From Sulfurovum sp. (GTDB taxonomy: Bacteria > Campylobacterota > Campylobacteria > Campylobacterales > Sulfurovaceae): 64,000 nt of DNA. Every line of letters starts with the position of its first letter. The stretch's first letter is position 1. Position numbers and translations under genes: made by a program. The notes under the pieces were generated by a model that was given only the letters and a program-made list of their open reading frames with translations, was not told the origin of the DNA and ran no database searches. Below are positions 42,444 through 51,333 of the stretch, in pieces. Location of the stretch: the NCBI GenBank assembly GCA_016744875.1, contig JADGDL010000007.1, positions 4,737 through 68,736 on the forward strand. The letters are read 5' to 3'.

Positions 42444-42656
42444 ATATTTAAAAATTATTTAGAAAGTTTTTCTTTAATATATTACGCATATATTTTTTGC
42501 TTAAAAGACTGAAAGTATTATAGTAACTTAGTTATTTTTGAACAATGTGCCCTAAGGTAACTCCATTACTATAAACAAATTAAATAATTTTAAATATTAT
42601 ATAGATATCATTTAACAGTGTTAGAATGGACTCATAACCATATAAAAGGAGAACAT

Positions 42657-43718
42657 ATGAAGTTATTAAAAGTTTTGGGAACTGTGAGTTTGGTAGTTGC
42701 CTTAAGTGTTTCAGCACAAGCTGCTGAGAAAAAAGTCAAGTGGAAGATAGCTACAACGTGGGGATCAACATTGGTACCATTTATTACAGCTGTTGAAAAT
42801 ATGGCCGATATGGTGGATAAGATGAGTGGAGGAAACTTTACAATTCGTATCGATGCATCAAATAAGCATAAATCACCATTTGGTGTTTTAGATATGGTTA
42901 AGGCCGGTCAGTATGATATGGCGCACACTGCATCTTATTATTGGAAAGGTAAAGATATTACACTTCTTCCATTAACAACTATGCCTTTTGGTATGACTGC
43001 ACCTGAACAGTATGCCTGGTTTTACTATGGTGGTGGTATGGAGCTTATGGAAAAAGCATATAAGCCTCATAAAGTTTTATCTTTTCCAGGTGGTAACACA
43101 GGAAATCAAATGGGTGGTTGGTTTAGAAAAGAGATCAATACGCTTGATGACCTAAAAGGTCTTAAAATGAGAATCCCAGGTTTTGCCGGAGAAGTTATGG
43201 CTAAACTGGGACTTACGGTAACCAATATTGCTCCAGGTGAACTTTATACTTCACTTGAAAGAGGTACCATTGATGCACTTGAATGGGTAGGACCAGGAAT
43301 GGATATCAATATGGGGTTTCATAAAGTTGCACCGTATTACTACACAGGGTGGCATGAACCATCTACTGAGTTACAATTTCTTGTAAACACAAAGAAATTC
43401 AACAAACTGTCTGAAAAGAATAAAGAAATTCTTAGAGTTGCGATGAGACTTGCTGCATATGATATGTATATACAAAATTATCATATGAGTGCTGAAGCTT
43501 GGTCAAAGATCTCTAAGGATTATCCAAATATTAAGATCAAGACTTTCCCTAAGCCTATCATGGATGCGATGAAAGCTGCTACTAAAGAACTTATAGTAGA
43601 AAAAGAAAAAGATAAACCTCTTTTAAAAGAGATCATAGATTCACAAGCTGATTATATGAAAAAAGCGAGAGAGTGGACTAAAATGTCTGACTACCGATAC
43701 TTAGAAGATAATTTATAG
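42657..43718 (+). CDS. dctP: TRAP transporter substrate-binding protein
   Basis: The 353-residue periplasmic protein has a Sec signal (cleavage near residue 22, AQAAEK) and DctP-family segments: WKIATTWGSTLVPF, MVKAGQYDMAHTASYYW, LKGLKMRIPGFAGEVMAKLG with the carboxylate-binding Arg, and LERGTIDALEWVGPGMD. EWVGP...YYYTGWHEP resembles the TakP/TTHA0766 group that binds alpha-keto acids or lactate, so a monocarboxylate or keto acid is likely; this is from recall. AAAGGAG before ATG 42657 decides the start. First gene of the operon with dctQ and dctM. Confidence 0.9.
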   Translation: MKLLKVLGTVSLVVALSVSAQAAEKKVKWKIATTWGSTLVPFITAVENMADMVDKMSGGNFTIRIDASNKHKSPFGVLDMVKAGQYDMAHTASYYWKGKDITLLPLTTMPFGMTAPEQYAWFYYGGGMELMEKAYKPHKVLSFPGGNTGNQMGGWFRKEINTLDDLKGLKMRIPGFAGEVMAKLGLTVTNIAPGELYTSLERGTIDALEWVGPGMDINMGFHKVAPYYYTGWHEPSTELQFLVNTKKFNKLSEKNKEILRVAMRLAAYDMYIQNYHMSAEAWSKISKDYPNIKIKTFPKPIMDAMKAATKELIVEKEKDKPLLKEIIDSQADYMKKAREWTKMSDYRYLEDNL

Positions 43719-43724
43719 TATCTG

Positions 43725-43748
43725 TTATACCACCTTTTGGTGGTATAA
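43725..43748 (+). terminator. Intercistronic hairpin between dctP and dctQ
   Basis: A perfect 10-pair stem (TTATACCACC, GGTGGTATAA) with a TTTT loop, followed by TTTTAT, starts seven bases after the dctP stop. It looks like a partial terminator or 3' stabiliser that would raise binding protein over permease levels. Confidence 0.75.
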
Positions 43749-43803
43749 TTTTATAAGAGTTAATAGTACTATTACTTCTTATAAAATTTAAAGGCGGATA
43801 TAT

Positions 43804-44337
43804 ATGCTTGATAAAATAGAAAATTTTTATGAAAAAATAACAAAATATTTAGGCATAGTCTTGGTTATCGTGATGATACTTATGGCCTTGAACGTTTTTT
43901 ATGATGTGGTCATGCGATATGTGTTCAGTCAAAGCTCCATTGCAATGCAAGAGATGGAATGGCATCTTTTTTCTGTGCTTATACTTTTTGGAGTCTCTTA
44001 TGCATTAATGGAAGAAGCGCATGTAAGAGTTGATATACTTTATGAGAGATGGACACCAAAAAGAAAAGCAATGATCAATATGATGGGTGCAATTATTTTT
44101 ATATTACCCCTTTCACTTTTGGTTGCTACCAATTCAGTTGAATTTGTAGCTGAAGCATTTAGATTAAATGAAATTAGTGGAGATCCGGGTGGATTAACAC
44201 ATCGATGGATCATTAAAGCTTTAATACCACTTTCATTTTGGGTCTTGATCTTTTTTACATTTGGATATTTTATTAGAAATCTCAATATTTATAAAAAAGA
44301 GACATTAAAAGAGATAGAAACAGGAGTTAGCTTATGA
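43804..44337 (+). CDS. dctQ: TRAP transporter small permease subunit
   Basis: The 177-residue protein has four predicted spans and the DctQ motif pattern (MQEMEWHLFSVLILFGVSYALMEEAHVRVD with conserved E, W and HVRVD). It is the small membrane subunit that pairs with DctM. It overlaps dctM by four bases (ATGA). Confidence 0.92.
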   Translation: MLDKIENFYEKITKYLGIVLVIVMILMALNVFYDVVMRYVFSQSSIAMQEMEWHLFSVLILFGVSYALMEEAHVRVDILYERWTPKRKAMINMMGAIIFILPLSLLVATNSVEFVAEAFRLNEISGDPGGLTHRWIIKALIPLSFWVLIFFTFGYFIRNLNIYKKETLKEIETGVSL

Positions 44338-45680
44338 TTGGTATTGTAATGTTTATTACAGCACTTGGTATGCTGCTGATCGGTTTTCCTGTTGCTTTTA
44401 CATTTGGTGCAGTAGCTGTATTTTTTGGTTTAACAGCTGGTATTTTAGAAGCTGTTGAATATGATCTTCCTTTGATGGAAGGTCTTGTTGAAACGGGTGT
44501 AAATATGTTTGCATTTATGCCTTTTAGAATTTTTTCTATTATGCAAAATACCATTTTGATGGCAGTACCTCTATTTATTTTGATGGGAATAATTTTACAA
44601 AAAACGGGTCTTGCAGAACGATTACTGGAATCTATGGGCTCTTTATTTGGTAAAGTTAGGGGCGGTGTTGCTATCAGTACCGTTTTAGTTGGTTCTTTGC
44701 TGGCTGCGTCCACAGGTGTTGTTGGAGCCAGTGTCGTTGCCATGGGAGTTATATCATTACCTGTTATGTTGAAGTACAACTATAGTAAAAAACTTGCAAC
44801 AGGTACGATATGTGCATCTGGTACATTAGGACAGATCATCCCTCCATCAATCGTTTTGATTATTTTGGGAGATGTGTTTCAAGTTCCGGTTGGTGATCTA
44901 TTTCAAGCAGCGATCTTTCCTGGTTTAGCGCTTGTCGGATCTTATATCTTGTATATTATGATCGTATCATTTTTAGATAAAGATGCAGCTCCAGCTATTG
45001 AGATAGATGAAGATGCCGGAACAAAAATGCAACAGATCTTTACAGCCCTTAAAGCGATCATCCCTCCATTGGTCCTTATTATATTGGTGCTTGGTTCTAT
45101 ATTTGCAGGTATTGCAACACCTACAGAGTCAGCAGCTGTTGGATCTGTAGGAGCAATGATATTGGCTATATTGTACAGAACTTTTTCATTTGGAATGATA
45201 AAAGAAGCTGCACTTGAGACTGCAAAAGTAACTGCTATGGTATTTGCTATTTTAATTGGTGCAACTGCATTTTCCATGGTTTTTACCTATACAGGAGGAG
45301 ATGCAATTGTAGAAGAATTAATGATGAGTCTACCAGGTGAAAAATGGGGATTTATTATTTTTACTATGCTTATTATTATGTTCTTGGGATTCTTTATTGA
45401 TTTTGTTGAAATTTCATATATCATTGTTCCAATTTTAGTTCCAATTGCTATGAACTTAGATATTAATCCGGTTTGGTTCGCTATTTTAATTGCTATGAAT
45501 TTACAAACCTCCTTTCTTACGCCGCCATTTGGCTTTAGTCTCTTCTATTTAAGGGGTGTAGCGCCAGACAGCGTAAAAACAACAGATATATATAAGGGAG
45601 TAGTGCCTTTTATCATCATCCAAGTAACTATATTGTCTATTTTAGTTGTTAGGCCAGATTGGTTTGGGATTGCTTTCTAG
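44334..45680 (+). CDS. dctM: TRAP transporter large permease subunit
   Basis: The 448-residue membrane protein has 12 or more spans and DctM motifs: GFPVAFTFGAVAVFFG, PLFILMGIILQKTGLAERLL, GSLLAASTGVVGASVVAMG, ASGTLGQIIPPSIVLIILG, TPTESAAVGSVGA and LQTSFLTPPFGFSLFYLRG. It drives sodium-coupled uptake together with DctP and DctQ. The end is followed by an inverted repeat. Confidence 0.95.
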   Translation: MIGIVMFITALGMLLIGFPVAFTFGAVAVFFGLTAGILEAVEYDLPLMEGLVETGVNMFAFMPFRIFSIMQNTILMAVPLFILMGIILQKTGLAERLLESMGSLFGKVRGGVAISTVLVGSLLAASTGVVGASVVAMGVISLPVMLKYNYSKKLATGTICASGTLGQIIPPSIVLIILGDVFQVPVGDLFQAAIFPGLALVGSYILYIMIVSFLDKDAAPAIEIDEDAGTKMQQIFTALKAIIPPLVLIILVLGSIFAGIATPTESAAVGSVGAMILAILYRTFSFGMIKEAALETAKVTAMVFAILIGATAFSMVFTYTGGDAIVEELMMSLPGEKWGFIIFTMLIIMFLGFFIDFVEISYIIVPILVPIAMNLDINPVWFAILIAMNLQTSFLTPPFGFSLFYLRGVAPDSVKTTDIYKGVVPFIIIQVTILSILVVRPDWFGIAF

Positions 45681-45691
45681 AGCGCGATAAA

Positions 45692-45719
45692 ACCAGTACA
45701 GTAAAAAAATTGTACTGGT
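45692..45719 (+). terminator. Inverted repeat after dctM
   Basis: ACCAGTACA and TGTACTGGT form a perfect nine-pair stem with a 10-base A-rich loop, 11 bases after the dctM stop. There is no strong T run, so termination is likely but not certain. Confidence 0.45.
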
Positions 45720-45893
45720 ATGTGCTTATTCATTTTTCATTGTTTACATTTCTTTACCATAACGCTTCAGATGTATAATAACTAACATTGTGAGTCACTG
45801 GAATAATAATAAAACTACCATGTCGCTACTTGGTGGATAGTTTGGAATCGTATAGAAATAATAGGATTTAAGCCCAACTAGGATAAAATCGCA

Positions 45894-45899
45894 ACAATA
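45894..45899 (+). promoter_or_regulatory. -10 element for ffh
   Basis: TAAAAT followed by CGCAAC, 24 bases before the ffh ATG. The CGC right after the -10 is shared with rpsB and rpsP. Confidence 0.4.
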
Positions 45900-45923
45900 A
45901 AATAGAATAAATGTAGGTAATAT

Positions 45924-47270
45924 ATGTTAGATACGTTAACAGACAGTTTTAAAAATGCCATAGGTAAGATCCGTTTTCATGATGATGAGAAGGCGCTTAA
46001 AAAAGCAACTACAGAACTTAAAAAATCATTGCTTAAAGCAGATGTCCATCATAAAGTCGTTAAAGATCTCATCGCCAGTGTAGAGGCAGAGACTAAGAAG
46101 AATGGTGTAGGTAAAGACAACTTTTTAAGAGCACTTCAAACTAAACTTACAGATATTTTAGCCATAGAAGGTGCACCTAAAGGTTTTACATTTGCTTCTA
46201 AACCACCAACAGTGGTTTTGATGATAGGTTTGCAGGGATCTGGTAAAACAACGACTACGGGTAAACTGGCTTACTTTCTTAAAGAACAAAAGAAGAAAAA
46301 AGTGCTTGTTATCGCAGCTGACTTACAGAGACTTGCTGCGGTTGAACAATTAAAACAGATCACTGCTGGTATAGAAGTAGAACTTGTCGCAGATGAAAAT
46401 GCAACACCGACACAGATTGTTAAACAAGGTCTTGAAAAAGCGCAAAAAGAGCTTTATGATGTAGTACTTATAGATACTGCAGGACGTTTGGCGATAGATG
46501 ATGAGTTAATGGATGAGTTGTCTGAGATTAAAAAAGTAGCCAACCCTGATGAGCTTTTTTATGTAGCAGATGCGATGACAGGACAAGATGCTGTACGAAC
46601 AGCACAGACCTTTAAAGAGAAAATAGGTATCACCGGAGTTGTGCTTTCCAAATTTGACGGTGATTCTAAAGGTGGGGTAGCGCTAGGGCTTACTCAACAG
46701 GTAGGTGTACCACTTCGCTTCATTGGTGCAGGTGAGAAGATGCCTGATCTTGAACAGTTCATTTCTGACAGAATTGTTAGTCGTTTGATGGGTGCAGGAG
46801 ATGTAGAATCTTTGGCAGAAAAAGCAGCAGCAGCCATAGACCCTAAAGAGGCAAAAAGATTTACGCAAAAGATCAAAAAAGGTCAGTTCAACTTCAATGA
46901 TTTCTTAGCACAGATGGAACAGATGAAAAAGTTAGGTTCTATGAAATCCATTATGGGGATGATACCTGGTATGGGGAACATGGCAAAGCAGATAGGTGAT
47001 ATGGACCTTGAAAACTCTTCAGAGGTTAAGCAGATCAAAGCACTGGTCTCATCTATGACACTAAAAGAGAGAGAAAATCCTGACCTTCTCAATAACATGA
47101 GAAAAAGACGTTTAGCCGCAGGTGCAGGACTTGAAGTGATGCATGTGAACCGTGTGCTTAAACAGTTTAAGAATGCTGCAAAGATGGCAAAGAAGATGTC
47201 AACCAAAGGCGGCATGAAACAAATGCAAGATATGATGGCTCAGGCACAAGGTGGAGGAATCCCCCGCTAA
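45924..47270 (+). CDS. ffh: Signal recognition particle protein Ffh
   Basis: The 448-residue GTPase has the N domain, G domain motifs (GLQGSGKTTTTGKLAY, DLQRLAAVEQL, VLIDTAGRLAIDDELM, LSKFDGDSKGGVAL, FIGAGEKMPDLEQF) and a Met-rich M domain (residues about 320-448: MEQMKKLGSMKSIMGMIPGM, VMHVNRVLKQFKNAAKMAKKM) that binds SRP RNA and signal sequences. It targets nascent membrane proteins. First gene of the ffh-rpsP-khpA-rimM-trmD-rplS block. Confidence 0.97.
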   Translation: MLDTLTDSFKNAIGKIRFHDDEKALKKATTELKKSLLKADVHHKVVKDLIASVEAETKKNGVGKDNFLRALQTKLTDILAIEGAPKGFTFASKPPTVVLMIGLQGSGKTTTTGKLAYFLKEQKKKKVLVIAADLQRLAAVEQLKQITAGIEVELVADENATPTQIVKQGLEKAQKELYDVVLIDTAGRLAIDDELMDELSEIKKVANPDELFYVADAMTGQDAVRTAQTFKEKIGITGVVLSKFDGDSKGGVALGLTQQVGVPLRFIGAGEKMPDLEQFISDRIVSRLMGAGDVESLAEKAAAAIDPKEAKRFTQKIKKGQFNFNDFLAQMEQMKKLGSMKSIMGMIPGMGNMAKQIGDMDLENSSEVKQIKALVSSMTLKERENPDLLNNMRKRRLAAGAGLEVMHVNRVLKQFKNAAKMAKKMSTKGGMKQMQDMMAQAQGGGIPR

Positions 47271-47314
47271 GCCATCATAAGACAGCCTTAATAAAATCTT
47301 TATAATATTTATGG

Positions 47315-47328
47315 TAAAATCGCGTTCC
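47315..47328 (+). promoter_or_regulatory. rpsP upstream promoter, -10 plus CGCGTTCC
   Basis: TAAAAT is followed directly by CGCGTTCC, identical in its last 11 bases (AATCGCGTTCC) to the rpsB promoter region. Confidence 0.5.
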
Positions 47329-47488
47329 AAAAGTGTTGATGAGTGCTTTAAGTCATTAATGAGTAGTTGTCAGTACTTTATTGTAAGATATTTGCTTTTC
47401 CTCAAAGAGAATATCCTTATCGTCTGAGCTAATAGCGAAACTTTAGTGAGATGAATTGAAAGATTAGCTTTGCTAATTTTGAAGAAGA

Positions 47489-47494
47489 TATAAT
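47489..47494 (+). promoter_or_regulatory. rpsP second -10 element
   Basis: TATAAT within GATATAATAATT, 25 bases before the rpsP start, after a GCTTTGCTAATTTTG segment similar to that before the second rpsB -10. Confidence 0.4.
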
Positions 47495-47518
47495 AATTAA
47501 AAAACACAAGGATATAAT

Positions 47519-47749
47519 ATGACAATGATCAGAATGACAAGAATGGGTAGAAAAAAGAAACCATTTTACAGAATCGTAGTAACAGACAGCAGAAAAAGAA
47601 GAGATGGTGGTTGGATCGAAATAATCGGTAACTACAATCCGGTATCAGCAAATAAAGAGCTTACTCTTGATGAAGAGAGATTGAATTACTGGGTTTCAGT
47701 TGGTGCACAAATGAGCCCAACAGTAAAAAGACTAGCAGGTAAAAAATAG
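47519..47749 (+). CDS. rpsP: 30S ribosomal protein S16
   Basis: The 76-residue protein has the S16 signature MIRMTRMGRKKKPFYRIVV, SRKRRDGGWIEIIGNYNP and WVSVGAQMSPTVKRL. It stabilises the 30S body during assembly. Codon use and position next to khpA-rimM-trmD-rplS are typical. Confidence 0.98.
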   Translation: MTMIRMTRMGRKKKPFYRIVVTDSRKRRDGGWIEIIGNYNPVSANKELTLDEERLNYWVSVGAQMSPTVKRLAGKK

Positions 47750-47755
47750 TCTTAA

Positions 47756-47998
47756 ATGGTAGATGCATTCCTTAGCTCATATACTAAACTTTTAGTAGAA
47801 CATCCTGAAGATATCTCTATAGAGATACAAGAGATGGATGAGAGCTTCGATGAGATCACTATCTTTGCGAATAGCGAAGATATAGGTAAACTCATCGGCA
47901 AACAGGGACGCATGATAAACTCCATTAAAACAGTGATCTCCGGCTGTAAAGCTAAAGGCGGTAAAAATTATCGCGTAAATGTTAAGCCAGCAGCGTAA
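47756..47998 (+). CDS. khpA: KH-domain RNA-binding protein KhpA
   Basis: The 80-residue protein has a single KH domain with the GKLIGKQGRMINSIKTVI loop. KhpA-type proteins bind RNA with KhpB and, in this cluster, link to ribosome maturation. It is packed between rpsP and rimM. Confidence 0.92.
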   Translation: MVDAFLSSYTKLLVEHPEDISIEIQEMDESFDEITIFANSEDIGKLIGKQGRMINSIKTVISGCKAKGGKNYRVNVKPAA

Positions 47999-48002
47999 AC
48001 AT

Positions 48003-48530
48003 ATGTTAGATGACACTTCTCTCATCGCTCAAATAGGGCGAACTATTGGACTTTGGGGCGACTTAAAGTTTCATCTTCACACAGACTTCCCAGAACAATT
48101 TAAAGTAGGTAATACTTATAAAAGTAACCGTGGTGATCTTACTATTGCAGATATAAATTTTACAAGAGGTATTGTGAAATTTAGGGGATACGAAAGTATT
48201 GATTCTGCAAAAAAGTTGACCAACACAAAACTGTTTGCCGATGAAGCGCAAACAAAAGAGAATTGTGACCTTAAAGAAGGGCAGCATTTTTGGTTTGATA
48301 TCATTGGTTGTGTTGTAGAAGATGAAGGCTCTATTGTTGGTACAATAGAGGATATCCAACGTATGGGTGATACAGATTATCTTATCATTAAAACAGACGA
48401 AAATTTAGTGAAGGAAGGACTATCAAATAGTTTTTTACTTCCCTATATAGATAGATATGTTGTGAAAGCAGATATTGAAGCTAAACTTGTCTATACAAAA
48501 GATGCTAAAGATATTTTAGAGGCATCATAA
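48003..48530 (+). CDS. rimM: Ribosome maturation factor RimM
   Basis: The 175-residue protein has the RimM N-terminal barrel (IAQIGRTIGLWGDLKFHLHTDFPEQF) and PRC-barrel C-terminal part (FWFDIIGCVVEDEGSIVGTIEDI, LLPYIDRYVVKADIEAKLVY). It binds S19 and helps 30S maturation. ATG at 48003 follows khpA by four bases; a longer frame starting inside khpA is not favoured. trmD follows directly after the stop. Confidence 0.93.
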   Translation: MLDDTSLIAQIGRTIGLWGDLKFHLHTDFPEQFKVGNTYKSNRGDLTIADINFTRGIVKFRGYESIDSAKKLTNTKLFADEAQTKENCDLKEGQHFWFDIIGCVVEDEGSIVGTIEDIQRMGDTDYLIIKTDENLVKEGLSNSFLLPYIDRYVVKADIEAKLVYTKDAKDILEAS

Positions 48531-49226
48531 ATGCGTTTTTCCTTTGTAACCCTTTTCCCTAACCTTATCAAAGGTTATTTTTCAGAAAGTATTTTAAAAC
48601 GTGCCATTGAAGATGAGAAGATCTCTATAGATTTTTATAATCCACGTGATTTCACTACCGATAAACATAACCGTGTAGATGCACCTATGATAGGTGGTGG
48701 CGCTGGGATGTTGATGACTCCACAACCGCTTATGGATACCTTGGAAAAAGTGAGAGCTGACTCTCCCAAAGCACATATAATCTTTCTTTCACCTGTAGCT
48801 AAGACCTTTACCCAAAATGATGCAAAACGTTTGGCAATAAAAGAGCATGTTGTTTTTGTATCGGGACGTTATGAAGGCATCGATGAAAGAGTGATTGAAG
48901 CTCAGGCAGATGAACTTTTTTCTATAGGGGACTTTATATTGACAGGTGGAGAATTAGCAAGTATGGTGGTCTGTGATGCCATTTCACGTAATGTTGAAAG
49001 TGTACTGGGGAATGCTGATTCATTAAGTGTTGAGAGTTTTGAAGACGCTTTACTGGAAGCACCATCATTTACGAAACCTAAAGATTATGAAGGAAATGAA
49101 GTTGTTTCAGAGTTCTTAAAGGGTAATCATAGTAAAATCACGGACTTAAAAAGAGGGCTTGCTTTGTACAAAACAAAGTATTTCCGCCCTGACTTATACA
49201 AAAAAGGTATAACACATGAGAAATAA
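48531..49226 (+). CDS. trmD: tRNA (guanine-37-N1) methyltransferase
   Basis: The 231-residue enzyme has the trefoil-knot SAM motifs of TrmD: FVTLFPNLIKGYF, DAPMIGGGAGMLMTPQPL, VSGRYEGIDERV and FSIGDFILTGGELASMVVCDA with an unusual S-M-V-V in the knot end where A-x-x-V is common. It methylates G37 in tRNAs to hold the reading frame. It overlaps rplS by 11 bases. Confidence 0.96.
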   Translation: MRFSFVTLFPNLIKGYFSESILKRAIEDEKISIDFYNPRDFTTDKHNRVDAPMIGGGAGMLMTPQPLMDTLEKVRADSPKAHIIFLSPVAKTFTQNDAKRLAIKEHVVFVSGRYEGIDERVIEAQADELFSIGDFILTGGELASMVVCDAISRNVESVLGNADSLSVESFEDALLEAPSFTKPKDYEGNEVVSEFLKGNHSKITDLKRGLALYKTKYFRPDLYKKGITHEK

Positions 49227-49575
49227 ATACATTGAAAGCTTCGAGCAAGCACAACTAGACAACAGAAACGTTCCAGCATTTAGAGCAGGTGACACAGTAA
49301 GAGTAGGCGTAAGAATTAAAGAAGGTGCTAAAACAAGAGTACAGAACTTTGAAGGTCTTTGTATCGCGATCAGAGGTCAAGGTACAGGTAGAACATTCAT
49401 GGTAAGAAAAATGGGTGCTAACTCTGTTGGTGTTGAAAGAATTTTCCCACTTTACTCAGACTCTATCGAAAGTATTGAAGTACTTAGAAAAGGTAGAATC
49501 AGAAGAGCGAAACTTTTCTACCTTAGAGAACTTAAAGGTAAAGCAGCAAGAATCAAAGAACTTAGAAGAAAATAA
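49216..49575 (+). CDS. rplS: 50S ribosomal protein L19
   Basis: The 119-residue protein has FRAGDTVRVGVRIKEG, RVQNFEGLCIAIRG, TFMVRKMGANSVGVERIFP and KGRIRRAKLFYLRELKGKAARIKE, full-length L19 at the subunit interface. Last gene of the cluster, followed by an intergenic repeat element. Confidence 0.98.
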   Translation: MRNKYIESFEQAQLDNRNVPAFRAGDTVRVGVRIKEGAKTRVQNFEGLCIAIRGQGTGRTFMVRKMGANSVGVERIFPLYSDSIESIEVLRKGRIRRAKLFYLRELKGKAARIKELRRK

Positions 49576-49588
49576 TCTTTCCTTCTGC

Positions 49589-49689
49589 TTTACAGCATTT
49601 TCGGCCAAACGGGCTTTGTCCCGTTCAGTCACTTACTATATGTAAGCTCCTTCACTCCCCAAAACCCATTGAACCAAAACTACTACAAA
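49589..49689 (+). repeat. Intergenic repeat element, copy B, with terminator-like hairpin
   Basis: The block following rplS is related to 14972-15072 after tsf. Here the hairpin is AACGGG-CTTTGT-CCCGTT (49608-49625), followed by CAGTCACTTACTATATGTAAG and CTTCACTC. It may terminate the rpsP operon. Confidence 0.7.
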
Positions 49690-49810
49690 TCAAAAAAAAT
49701 CTTTACTTTCTTAATTATTATGCGAAAACAAAATAACCTATTTTCTAACTAGCTATTTTTTTATTTTCGATAAAATATCTATGATAAAATATATTTAGGG
49801 ATATTCCATA

Positions 49811-50386
49811 ATGTTTACAGCTATCAAAAAGAAATTCATTTTAATTTTTCAACTTCTCTTTGTTCTTATATACATCATCTTTGAAGAGTTGATCTGGGAA
49901 GGTATTGCCAAGCCTGTTTATGAGTTTGTACATTCTTTAAAAATGCTTCAGAAAATAGAAGCTAAATTGCAAAATGTAACGCCTTCTGTTGTACTGATTA
50001 TTTTTGTCATTTTACTTATTATTGTAGAAGCATCTGGTATTTATGCAGGGATATTATTTGTATCTGGGCAAGTTGCTTTAGGTTTGACTTTGTATATCTC
50101 TAAGATTCCCATAGCTGCATTTACTTTTTGGCTCTTTAGGGTCACAGAAGAGAAGTTGATGCAGTTTGGTTGGTTTAAATGGATCTATGATTGGATCATG
50201 AAAGCGATTGATTGGTTGAAGTCCTGTGAAATGTATATCAAGACGATGGAACGTTTAAAACAGATCAAACAAAGTATAAAATCGTATGTAGTACGGTTTA
50301 AAGAAAAATACTTTTCTGGTGAAAGTCCTTTTATGGAAAAAATAAAAAGTCTTTATATGGCAGTGAAAGGTTCTCTGAAAAAGTAA
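49811..50386 (+). CDS. Membrane protein of unknown function
   Basis: The 191-residue protein has an N-terminal hydrophobic segment (residues 9-26) and two closely spaced spans around residues 58-100 (VVLIIFVILLIIVEASGIYAG, GLTLYISKIPIAAFTFWLF), followed by a basic amphipathic helical tail. No catalytic motif or known domain. It lies eight bases before a second membrane protein gene with similar composition, so they are probably co-expressed. Both follow a leader of their own after the rplS repeat element. Confidence 0.6.
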   Translation: MFTAIKKKFILIFQLLFVLIYIIFEELIWEGIAKPVYEFVHSLKMLQKIEAKLQNVTPSVVLIIFVILLIIVEASGIYAGILFVSGQVALGLTLYISKIPIAAFTFWLFRVTEEKLMQFGWFKWIYDWIMKAIDWLKSCEMYIKTMERLKQIKQSIKSYVVRFKEKYFSGESPFMEKIKSLYMAVKGSLKK

Positions 50387-50393
50387 ATTTGCT

Positions 50394-51317
50394 ATGAAAA
50401 ATAGAATCCTTACATGGGTCTTACCCTTAGTACTTCTTGGTGCCATTGTTGTGTTCAGCGTTGAAGAGAGTCGTACTTTTGTGCTTCGGCCTGTACATAG
50501 TCTGTTTTATTTCTTAAAAGAAAATCTTTTTACGCTTTTAACTGCTTTTTTCCTTGTTAAAGGAAAGTTTGTCTTAACACTTTTCCTTAAAAAAATCGCT
50601 CTTCTTTCTGCTACAGGTTTGGGGAAACGGTATGTTATAGAAAAAGTGCTCACACATAATTTCAAAATACATTTTTTAGATCATATCACTGATGACATTA
50701 AACGTTTGATCGCGTATGTGAAAAAGAATTTTAAAAATTTCCCTATCGTCAAACAGATCATAGCGGTCTTTGTATTTTTAAGTTCTTTGGGTTTTATAGG
50801 TAAATTTATGGGTGGAATGCTTGCGATGAAGGTTTTTATTGCAAAGTTTTGGAGTTTTCTACTAGCCATCTTTCTTAAAGTAGGTACGGCCATAATCTAT
50901 TTCTTTACAGATTACTTGTGGGGGAGCTGGATCGCTCCTATTGTGGAGGTTGTGATCTTCACCTGGATATTATCATGGATGGAGAAGGTACCTTTTTTGG
51001 CAAAAAGTTTAACTAAGATCTCTACTGTTTTTAGTACGTTTTTTAGCTGGGTGGCGATTTTTCTGGAAAAGGTATTTCATCTTCCTGTAAAAAGATTCTT
51101 AAAGTGGTTGGTTAAAAAGATACAAAAAAGTATCTATCGGTTTATAGGGTATCAAAAAGTATCACGATGGAAACGTTTAAAGCAAAATAGAATACTCACA
51201 CCTAATGCACATACCAGGCTTCTCAATGAACGTAAAGGGAGAGTAGCGAAGAAAAAAGAGACAAGATATCTCTCTTCTCATGCACAGTTACTGGAAAAGA
51301 GAAAGGTTAAAAAGTAG
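50394..51317 (+). CDS. Basic membrane protein of unknown function
   Basis: The 307-residue protein has at least four hydrophobic segments (near 8-25, 40-52, 120-145 and 150-215), separated by Lys-rich stretches, and a very basic C-terminal tail (KRLKQNRILTPNAHTR, RKGRVAKKKETR). I recognise no family. With the preceding gene it forms a two-gene unit between rplS and the convergent hugZ-like gene. The long aromatic- and Lys-rich amphipathic parts suggest a peripheral association with the inner membrane. Confidence 0.6.
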   Translation: MKNRILTWVLPLVLLGAIVVFSVEESRTFVLRPVHSLFYFLKENLFTLLTAFFLVKGKFVLTLFLKKIALLSATGLGKRYVIEKVLTHNFKIHFLDHITDDIKRLIAYVKKNFKNFPIVKQIIAVFVFLSSLGFIGKFMGGMLAMKVFIAKFWSFLLAIFLKVGTAIIYFFTDYLWGSWIAPIVEVVIFTWILSWMEKVPFLAKSLTKISTVFSTFFSWVAIFLEKVFHLPVKRFLKWLVKKIQKSIYRFIGYQKVSRWKRLKQNRILTPNAHTRLLNERKGRVAKKKETRYLSSHAQLLEKRKVKK

Positions 51318-51333
51318 TATTGGATCTTGATAT

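Larger units (their letters stand above)
47271..47518 (+). promoter_or_regulatory. rpsP leader region
   Basis: This 248-base gap has no gene. It contains TAAAAT followed by CGCGTTCC (47315-47328), a GATTAGCTTTGCTAATTTT stem near 47462-47480, and TATAAT (47489-47494) before the AAGGA ribosome site. The order resembles that upstream of rpsB. Confidence 0.5.
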
